Below are positions 1-5,740 of a stretch of 6,550 bases of DNA, in pieces. Both the position numbers and the translations under genes were made by a program. Numbering within the stretch: position 1 is the first letter of the stretch; each line of letters begins with the position of its first letter. A model generated the notes under the pieces. That model was not told the DNA's origin, ran no database searches, and worked only from the letters and a program-made list of their open reading frames with translations. This stretch comes from Gammaproteobacteria bacterium (GTDB taxonomy: Bacteria > Pseudomonadota > Gammaproteobacteria > Coxiellales > Coxiellaceae): positions 1-6,550 of the forward strand of contig JAJFJO010000132.1 of the NCBI GenBank assembly GCA_021774015.1, written 5' to 3'.

Positions 1-870
1 CTGGATGACGCGGGTGAGCTGCTAGAACTTGCTCAAGAAGAGAATGATTCTGATACGGTTGCTGAAGTTGATTCTGAATTATCCGATTTAACTACATTAG
101 TTGAAAGTATGGAATTTCGGCGCATGTTTAATCTGGAGATGGATGGTAATAATGCGTATGTTGATATCCAGTCCGGTTCGGGGGGCACTGAAGCACAAGA
201 TTGGGCGGAAATGTTGCTGCGTATGTATTTACGCTGGGGCGATCGACGTGGTTTTAAAACAACGTTAATGGAGGTGTCTCCTGGTGATGTGGCGGGAATA
301 AAAAGCGCGACGATTTATTTTGAAGCACCCTATGCCTTTGGTTGGTTGCGAACAGAAGCGGGGGTGCATCGTTTAGTGCGTAAGTCTCCATTTGATTCAG
401 GCAATCGTCGCCATACCTCTTTTGCTTCAGTCTTTGTCTCTCCAGAAATTGATGATGATTTTGATATCGATATTAATCCAGCCGATGTGCGTACAGATAC
501 GTATCGTGCCAGTGGTGCGGGTGGTCAGCATGTTAATACAACAGACTCTGCTGTGCGCATGACACATGTTCCCACTGGTATTGTGGTGCAGTGTCAGAGT
601 GATCGGTCGCAGCATAAAAATCGTGCTGGCGCGATGAAACAATTAAAAGCAAAATTATATGAACATGAAATGCTGAAAAAAAATGCCGAAAAGCAAGCGA
701 TGGAGGAGACTAAGTCAGAGATTTCTTGGGGTAGTCAAATTCGTTCTTATGTTTTAGATCAGTCTCGTATTAAAGACCTTCGTACGGGGGTGGAGAACAT
801 GAATACCACTGCGGTTCTTGACGGTGACCTAGATGCGTTTATTGCTGCAAGTTTGAAGCAGGGGATCTAG
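1..870 (+). CDS. prfB: Peptide chain release factor 2 (RF2), 5'-truncated by the window
   Basis: RF2 reads UGA and UAA stop codons in the ribosomal A site and triggers hydrolysis of peptidyl-tRNA. The frame is open from base 1 to the TAG at 868-870, giving 289 residues. The anticodon-like SPF tripeptide that makes the factor RF2 rather than RF1 is at residues 129-131 (bases 385-393). The catalytic GGQ is at residues 174-176 (bases 520-528), within [12 protein letters not shown]. Adding 76 puts both on E. coli numbering (205-207 and 250-252) and gives a total of 365, the E. coli length, so about 76 residues are missing upstream. The programmed +1 frameshift site of prfB, normally near codon 26, would lie outside the window. 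The Gln of GGQ is the known methylation target of PrmC. The residue matching E. coli 246 is Ala, the usual form, not the Thr of E. coli K-12. The ATG at 109 is internal (Met in MEFRRMF), not the start. Identification is secure. Confidence 0.98.
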   Translation: MDDAGELLELAQEENDSDTVAEVDSELSDLTTLVESMEFRRMFNLEMDGNNAYVDIQSGSGGTEAQDWAEMLLRMYLRWGDRRGFKTTLMEVSPGDVAGIKSATIYFEAPYAFGWLRTEAGVHRLVRKSPFDSGNRRHTSFASVFVSPEIDDDFDIDINPADVRTDTYRASGAGGQHVNTTDSAVRMTHVPTGIVVQCQSDRSQHKNRAGAMKQLKAKLYEHEMLKKNAEKQAMEETKSEISWGSQIRSYVLDQSRIKDLRTGVENMNTTAVLDGDLDAFIAASLKQGI

Positions 871-887
871 CTTTAATATTTCACTAC

Positions 888-906
888 TACCGTATTGCGG
901 TATTTT
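888..906 (+). terminator. Weak Rho-independent terminator candidate after prfB
   Basis: TACCG (888-892) and CGGTA (898-902) form a five-base-pair stem, extendable by a T-G wobble, around a very short loop. TTTT follows directly at 903-906. It begins 18 bases after the prfB stop, the right place for a terminator. The stem is short and the T run is only four bases and then interrupted, so termination may be partial. Confidence 0.4.
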
Positions 907-1052
907 CAATCTATTTTAAAATAAGCCTTGTGTTGTTTGAAAGCATAATTAAAATCGAGCGTAGTGATACGTTAAATTTTAGGGCCTTCACAGTAAGGTG
1001 ACCCTGGTAAGCTTGCTGCAAATTGAGCTTGCAATTTCACTTGAGAATGGGG

Positions 1053-1081
1053 GTTACAGAGCCTGCTTGTAGAGGTATAAT
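1053..1081 (+). promoter_or_regulatory. Sigma70-like promoter candidate for the giant gene
   Basis: A perfect -10 hexamer TATAAT lies at 1076-1081. GTTACA at 1053-1058 matches four of six bases of the TTGACA -35 consensus, and the spacer is the ideal 17 bases. Transcription would start near 1088 and leave a leader of about 125 bases before the ATG at 1213. No other pair of boxes in this gap is as good. Expression is inferred from the match alone. Confidence 0.55.
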
Positions 1082-1112
1082 CCAGGTGTTCTTTATCATA
1101 CGTTTAAAGAGA

Positions 1113-1125
1113 ACGAATAATTCGT
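1113..1125. promoter_or_regulatory. Perfect 13-base dyad, possible operator
   Basis: ACGAAT (1113-1118) and ATTCGT (1120-1125) are exact inverted repeats around a single central A. The dyad would sit about 25 to 38 bases downstream of the start predicted for the 1053-1081 promoter, a position where a dimeric repressor could act. It matches no regulator site that I can name. A six-base palindromic arm can occur by chance in AT-rich DNA. Confidence 0.22.
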
Positions 1126-1197
1126 GGCCCTTAAACTATATGAATCTACATGTTCAAAAAGACAAGAGTATGGGTATCGTTATTTTGTGTTCTATAA

Positions 1198-1203
1198 AAA
1201 AGG
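1198..1203 (+). promoter_or_regulatory. Ribosome binding site of the giant gene
   Basis: AAAAGG is followed by nine bases and then the ATG at 1213. The same frame has a TAA stop at 1204-1206, so no upstream in-frame start is possible. Together these fix 1213 as the start. Confidence 0.7.
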
Positions 1204-1212
1204 TAACTGGAT

Positions 1213-4200
1213 ATGCTCGATGATTTAAAACAAGCAATTGATGCTAGTGATTTTGATCGATTCTTTGGAGTGCTTTCACAACCACATGCTAAATATGATT
1301 ATGAGGTATTCAAACAAATAGAAGAAGCTGTAAAAGTCGCAGAATTACAACAAAACACAAAGGCATTGAAAAAAATAGCAAAGCTAAAATTAGATGCCTG
1401 GCAGGGTAAAACTATTTTTTCTGCAGTAATAAAAAGTTTAATAACCTTGGGAAAAACAGATATTGCAACAAGCGTAGTGACTTACAATGAAGTGATAGAT
1501 AAAAATGAAGCTTGGTTGGCATTAGTCACCCCGTTAATAGAAAATAATAAGTTTTCTAAGGCAAAAAAGGTGCTGCCTAATCTATGTATTGATTACCACT
1601 ATAAGGCAATAGTAACTAAGTGTCTTGATAAGATTGATGTTGAAAGAAACCCTGAAGAATGGCTAAACTGGTTTGAAATATTTCTTCAGGATGGGTGTGA
1701 TTTTTATAATAGCTCTGATTATATTAATAAAGCCATTCCAATTATTCTCGATTACACACCTTTTGAGGAAATGTGTCAGCGGTTAGGAAAATGGTCAGAC
1801 TCCACACATAAAAACACCCTCTTAACGCGCCTCTGTGCTCAATTGGTTTTAAATGAAAAATATGAAATGTCACAACAAGTCGAAGCTGTATTACCCGAAA
1901 ATTTAACGTGGTTGAAACAAGCGCGACTTGCTGTTGATGATGAAGCACATTTTAACGTGTTTCATGAGCAGAGTGGTATAAGAGAAGTTAGGCAAAAAGC
2001 GCTAGAACAATTTTTTGAGCGCAATATGCAAGAAGATAATGATAAATTATTGCAAAAAATAGAAGTTCTAGTAGGTGTCGATAATTATAGTGGCCTTGAA
2101 AGCTCAATTATTAAGATTGTAATTGATAGACGGCGAATTGATTTGGCTTTTATTTTGATTGAAAAATATAAACCGTATAATTCACAGGATTTAATATTTG
2201 CTATTGCTGGTAATAAAGCGCTTACAAGCGCTCAGATTGATACTTTGTTGAGTGCTATCGAAAAACCAGGGGCGCGCTCATGGAATAATTACGATAGAGT
2301 ACGTTTCGATAGAGTGCGTTTGGAGTTGGTGACAAAACAAAAGCTAAGTAAAAAGCAGTATAGAAGGGTAATTAAATCGCTTCAAAGAGTAGAAGAGGCT
2401 GCTGTTGCCAGGATATTTGATTGTACTGAAAAAAGCATTATAGAATTAATCCCTGCAGATATAGTGGACGATGAGCGTAGAGGGCGCCAATTGCTCGCAG
2501 AACGAAAGCAACGAGAAACGACTCAGGCGCTTATGAGTGCAGCTGAAACAGAATTTCACAAGTCAGTCAATATCCATAGGAAGCATCCCCAATATCATCA
2601 GCTTGTTCGGTCTATAGAGCAATTGCTCGAGATTAAGAATTTTGAACCCGCTATCAAACTAATAAAAAAAATGGTTTGCTCAAGGTATCGCGACACGCTG
2701 GTTAGAACAGTATTGAAAAAAACATTAGCATTAGGTCAATATCAACGTTCAAAAGAAGCGGCTGAGCTTTTTTCAAAATCTGAAAAAAATAAGGGAAAGA
2801 TTATTGGCTTTATTAAGCAATATATTGCAAATAATCTCAAAGCAGCCTTTAAAGCATTATTGGCGCTTGAGGGTTACCGTGCGAAACTGCTAGATTGTGT
2901 CGTCAAAATATTAGGTGCTACTCATATTCAAAATCCCACTGAATTTTTTATTCAGCATGGCGTTTTTGCTTTGAGCTCGCTTACATATTGTGGCACAAAT
3001 GACAGCGACCTAATTTTAAGGATAAAGCAATGTGTTGCTCAACGCATTTATGATGAAGCGAAAACTCCAAAGCAATTGCATCAAAGAGTAGGGCGACTGA
3101 AAAAACGTGGCATAAAAGGGTTTGAGGTGCCTTTGTTGGACGTATTGCTGCTCGACGATAAATTAGATGATGCGATACAACTTGCAAATTTGCCAACAGA
3201 AAATGATGGTTGGGAAATGACAAAGCGCCTTAAAAAACATTATAAAACTATGACTGCAACTCCAGTTTTAATGAAAAGCCTTGCCGCAATTGCGAGTCCC
3301 CATAGGCAATCAGTCATAGCAGAAGTGTTGTTAGGCAAAGACAAGCGTCCCCCGGTCCAATCAACCATTGACCTATTGGCTGCGATCCCCTGTGAATCAC
3401 TACGCGATAAAAAACTTGTTGCACTTATTGTTGAAGATATGATGGGAATTAATTCGCAGCCGGTGCAGCTGGTTTCACCTTCGGCGGCTAATCATTTATC
3501 GCAAAAACTAAAACCTCTTTGGCAAGACATTATAGAATGTATTTCAACCAAGCATTATGGCCAAGCATTTAATCTGTTGCATAAGCATTGTGTTGATGTT
3601 GACTATAATTTCAAACATTGGCTGCTTGAGCGTTGGACAGACACTGAACCTGTTTCTGCTGTATTTGAAATGGCTGTTGTTCCATTATATGAAAGAATGG
3701 TAAAGGTGGAACACGATAGGGATGTGGCTAGGAAACAATCAGATCAAGAAGCATGTGTGGGCTCTGACTCTTATGAAGAGCGATGGCGGACACACTATGA
3801 GCTAATCAATAAACACAACTTATTAGACTCTTTCTTTGCTCAGTCCTACAATCATTGGGTTAAGGCAGTAGAGAATACAAGAGAATATAAAGTCATCGTT
3901 AATGGAATTATTCAGCTACTTAAGTTATCAACATCTCTAATCACAAAGGCTAACAATTTATTTTCCACATTATATGATATTGCATCTAAGGTTTGTGATG
4001 CCGGTGATTACACATATCTTTTGGAGGTTGTAAGATTAATTCAGCAGCATGAGAAAGCAATTGTCTGTGATGATGTTGATGATGATTATTATGATAGTTA
4101 TGATCGACTTGAAAATCGCATACCATCCCTTTGTTATAAACTGCTACAAGAAAATCAATTGCCAACTGTTGCATCATTGTTGGCATTTCTTGAGGAAGGC

Positions 4201-5517
4201 AGTCATCAGCGAGAACAAATAACTATTGAGTTGGCTAATAGATATTTGAAAAATAATGATTTCAAATCCTTTCGTTTGTTATTTAATGGATTGCATAAGG
4301 ATACATATACTTTTAGGTGCCCCTTAGTTCAATGGACTCTTAAATTGATTGAAAAAAATGAAATTGAACTGGCAGAACATTTGGTGGCTCGACTGAATGC
4401 TGGTGAAAGTAGCTATGTTAATATTATTGAGAAATTATTGGAGTATGGGAAAATATTCATTGCTAGGGGTTATATCAAAGACAAAATTAAAACGCCTAGC
4501 ATAAAGCTTCGTCTGAAAACACAATTGCAAGAAAGTTATTTTAAACAGCTTGGAACAATGCTTGAGGAAAGCATGCTTGAATCATTCAGGGAAATTCATT
4601 TAAAAGCTATTAAAATATTACGCTGTTTGAAGGATGGGGAAAATGAAGTTAAAGCAAATCGCCTGCAAAATGAGGTGGTGGTAGAGGCTCAAAGTTTCTT
4701 GGAAAGGGCTTTTAGGAGTTTCTATGTAAGCCATTATGGTGAGATTAAGAGTCGCCTGTATTTCCCGATTAATCTTCAGTTGGGTAAACAAACAGTCACT
4801 GGAAGATTAACCTATATTTTTTCCAAAATATTGGAAAATCCCGCATTTGCCAAAGATCACCCTAAGGTTTTTGCTTTGCTTCAAGAAATAGAACTGAAAA
4901 AAGAAACGGAGTATGCTTGGCTAAAACAATTTGTCTTATCAGCTAATACACAAAAACATGAGCGAGTGTTGCCGTTAAATCCTAAAGTTCGTGAATACCT
5001 TCCTGCTATGTTAGACGGTATAGTTCAAATCTTACTTCTTCTTTTTAAGCCCGCATTGTCCAAAGATCAGGTCCAAGAATTAACATTTACACATTACTGT
5101 GATGTAACTAATGAGAATGTGGTTGTTGACGTTGAAGAAACCATCGTAACACCTTGCGCACCTGCTGGCTCTGCATTAGAAGCCGCTATTGGTGGAGCAG
5201 GAGCGTCCGCCGGCTCGGCATTAGACGCTGCTACTGGCGGGGCTGGAGCTGCAGCGTCCGCCAGATTTTTTTCTGCAGCAAGTTCATCTCAAATGCGTGA
5301 TAGATCAGGAAACATTTCTGCGTCAGGTGAGGCGGTAGAGCAAGCATTGCGTTCAGAATCGTTTTTTAATTATTTGCAAGAGCATGATATTATCTCAGAG
5401 GATATTGCTCATAATAGCATTATTGAATACTTAGATGGATACGCTGCTGACCCAAGAATACAAAGTGCTCATTTAAAATATCTTGCATATAACAAAAGCA
5501 TGTTGTGTGGAGCTTAG
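1213..5517 (+). CDS. Giant helical-repeat (alpha-solenoid-like) protein of unknown function
   Basis: I do not recognise this 1434-residue protein. Nearly the whole length reads as amphipathic helices joined by short loops, with recurring units of the form long helix, G/N-x-[FYD]-x-x-A, long helix. Clear examples lie near residues 74-122 (LGKTDIA, then NNKFSKAKKVL), 470-520 (IKNFEPAIKLIKKM, then LGQYQRSKEAAELF) and 1014-1095 (NNDFKSF, then KNEIELAEHLV). This resembles TPR/HEAT-class solenoids, which usually act as protein-binding scaffolds, but no canonical TPR consensus is met. I see no signal peptide, no enzyme motif and no convincing membrane helix; the hydrophobic stretch at 1262-1282 is short and contains Asp and Gln. 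An Asp/Tyr-rich acidic loop lies at 953-964. Residues 1318-1349 are a duplicated Ala/Gly/Ser segment, followed by a Ser-rich stretch and a helical tail of roughly 60-70 residues. The start is fixed by the upstream in-frame stop and the Shine-Dalgarno site. The gene is AT-rich and ends in TAG. A secreted effector or a cytoplasmic scaffold are both possible; neither is demonstrated. The reading frame is certain, the function unknown. Confidence 0.9.
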   Translation: MLDDLKQAIDASDFDRFFGVLSQPHAKYDYEVFKQIEEAVKVAELQQNTKALKKIAKLKLDAWQGKTIFSAVIKSLITLGKTDIATSVVTYNEVIDKNEAWLALVTPLIENNKFSKAKKVLPNLCIDYHYKAIVTKCLDKIDVERNPEEWLNWFEIFLQDGCDFYNSSDYINKAIPIILDYTPFEEMCQRLGKWSDSTHKNTLLTRLCAQLVLNEKYEMSQQVEAVLPENLTWLKQARLAVDDEAHFNVFHEQSGIREVRQKALEQFFERNMQEDNDKLLQKIEVLVGVDNYSGLESSIIKIVIDRRRIDLAFILIEKYKPYNSQDLIFAIAGNKALTSAQIDTLLSAIEKPGARSWNNYDRVRFDRVRLELVTKQKLSKKQYRRVIKSLQRVEEAAVARIFDCTEKSIIELIPADIVDDERRGRQLLAERKQRETTQALMSAAETEFHKSVNIHRKHPQYHQLVRSIEQLLEIKNFEPAIKLIKKMVCSRYRDTLVRTVLKKTLALGQYQRSKEAAELFSKSEKNKGKIIGFIKQYIANNLKAAFKALLALEGYRAKLLDCVVKILGATHIQNPTEFFIQHGVFALSSLTYCGTNDSDLILRIKQCVAQRIYDEAKTPKQLHQRVGRLKKRGIKGFEVPLLDVLLLDDKLDDAIQLANLPTENDGWEMTKRLKKHYKTMTATPVLMKSLAAIASPHRQSVIAEVLLGKDKRPPVQSTIDLLAAIPCESLRDKKLVALIVEDMMGINSQPVQLVSPSAANHLSQKLKPLWQDIIECISTKHYGQAFNLLHKHCVDVDYNFKHWLLERWTDTEPVSAVFEMAVVPLYERMVKVEHDRDVARKQSDQEACVGSDSYEERWRTHYELINKHNLLDSFFAQSYNHWVKAVENTREYKVIVNGIIQLLKLSTSLITKANNLFSTLYDIASKVCDAGDYTYLLEVVRLIQQHEKAIVCDDVDDDYYDSYDRLENRIPSLCYKLLQENQLPTVASLLAFLEEGSHQREQITIELANRYLKNNDFKSFRLLFNGLHKDTYTFRCPLVQWTLKLIEKNEIELAEHLVARLNAGESSYVNIIEKLLEYGKIFIARGYIKDKIKTPSIKLRLKTQLQESYFKQLGTMLEESMLESFREIHLKAIKILRCLKDGENEVKANRLQNEVVVEAQSFLERAFRSFYVSHYGEIKSRLYFPINLQLGKQTVTGRLTYIFSKILENPAFAKDHPKVFALLQEIELKKETEYAWLKQFVLSANTQKHERVLPLNPKVREYLPAMLDGIVQILLLLFKPALSKDQVQELTFTHYCDVTNENVVVDVEETIVTPCAPAGSALEAAIGGAGASAGSALDAATGGAGAAASARFFSAASSSQMRDRSGNISASGEAVEQALRSESFFNYLQEHDIISEDIAHNSIIEYLDGYAADPRIQSAHLKYLAYNKSMLCGA
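2293..2322 (+). repeat. 15-base tandem duplication inside the giant gene
   Basis: GATAGAGTACGTTTC (2293-2307) is followed directly by GATAGAGTGCGTTTG (2308-2322), identical at 13 of 15 bases. It encodes DRVRF-DRVRL, residues 361-370. The duplication keeps the frame and looks like recent slippage; it would add a little over one helical turn to a helix. Confidence 0.7.
5164..5259 (+). repeat. GC-rich tandem duplication encoding an Ala/Gly/Ser segment
   Basis: Copy 1 (5164-5208) encodes AGSALEAAIGGAGAS and copy 2 (5209-5259) encodes AGSALDAATGGAGAAAS, residues 1318-1332 and 1333-1349. Aligned with one six-base gap, 37 of 45 bases match, and six of the eight differences are synonymous. By my count 63 of the 96 bases are G or C, far above the surrounding AT-rich gene. 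The segment interrupts an otherwise helical, charged protein and is probably a flexible linker or an inserted peptide element. Confidence 0.85.
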
Positions 5518-5557
5518 GATTTGAGGTTAAGAAAAATTTGCATAGCACAAGCAAAAT

Positions 5558-5585
5558 TTGATGCTGATTTGAATATTGTTAAAAT
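5558..5585 (+). promoter_or_regulatory. Possible promoter for the OTU protease gene
   Basis: TTGATG (5558-5563, four of six matches to TTGACA) is followed after 16 bases by TAAAAT (5580-5585, five of six matches to TATAAT). It would give a leader of about 150 bases before 5741. The match is modest in AT-rich DNA, and co-transcription with the giant gene across the 223-base gap is also possible because I see no strong terminator there. Confidence 0.3.
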
Positions 5586-5725
5586 GGATGTGAGTAAACT
5601 CGACTTAGATAGAGGCACATTAAAATGCAAAAATCCAGGTATTTTATAGTGCTAAATTCATTTATTGTTATTGACTGTGAAAAAGAAAAATAGATGGTGC
5701 TTGATGCGCCTTAACTGTTAGCGAT

Positions 5726-5730
5726 AAGGA
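5726..5730 (+). promoter_or_regulatory. Ribosome binding site of the OTU protease gene
   Basis: AAGGA lies ten bases upstream of the ATG at 5741. A second AAGG at 5734-5737 is only three bases from the ATG and probably too close. An ATG at 5730 is in another frame, so 5741 is the best start for the OTU frame. Confidence 0.5.
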
Positions 5731-5740
5731 TGAAAGGTGT

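Larger units (their letters stand above)
871..1212 (+). other. 342-base intergenic region between prfB and the giant gene
   Basis: I find no convincing gene here. After the terminator candidate come several inverted repeats. TTAAAAT (949-955) pairs with ATTTTAG (976-982, one wobble) around an inner CGTA/TACG stem. AGGGCCTT (981-988) pairs with AAGG (995-998) and CCCT (1002-1005) across a bulge. AAATTG (1020-1025) pairs with CAATTT (1032-1037). A promoter, a dyad and a ribosome binding site, listed separately, occupy the second half. An open frame at 1023-1223 was rejected. No tRNA, rRNA or known riboswitch is recognisable. Confidence 0.6.

Noticed and set aside
427..642. Minus-strand open frame opposite prfB
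   Set aside because: It lies inside the conserved SPF-GGQ part of RF2; its His/Ile/Thr-rich translation is typical of an antisense shadow.
944..949. CATAAT as a -10 box close behind prfB
   Set aside because: No -35-like hexamer lies 16-18 bases upstream; the nearest, TTGTGT at 928-933, is only ten bases away.
1023..1223. 66-codon open frame between prfB and the giant gene
   Set aside because: It would start at a TTG with no Shine-Dalgarno sequence, runs through the promoter candidate and dyad, overlaps the start of the giant gene, and its translation resembles no protein family.
1742..1948. Minus-strand open frame inside the giant gene, with similar ones at 2981-3223 and 3986-4186
   Set aside because: All are short, opposite a long intact gene, and rich in His, Leu or Gln as expected from antisense reading of helical-repeat codons.
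4996..5058. Transmembrane helix in the giant protein (residues 1262-1282)
   Set aside because: The hydrophobic run is interrupted by Asp, Gly and Gln, ends in Lys-Pro, and fits a buried solenoid helix better than a membrane span.
5696..5710. Hairpin GGTGC-TTGAT-GCGCC as a terminator of the giant gene
   Set aside because: The stem has only five pairs including a wobble, there is no T run after it, and it lies just before the OTU ribosome binding site. The A-rich upstream side would suit only a minus-strand transcript, and there is no gene on that strand.
5707..5722. PmrA-type CTTAA repeat upstream of the OTU gene, as seen for some Legionella and Coxiella effectors
   Set aside because: Only one CTTAA half-site is present and no properly spaced second copy follows, so the match is not supportable.
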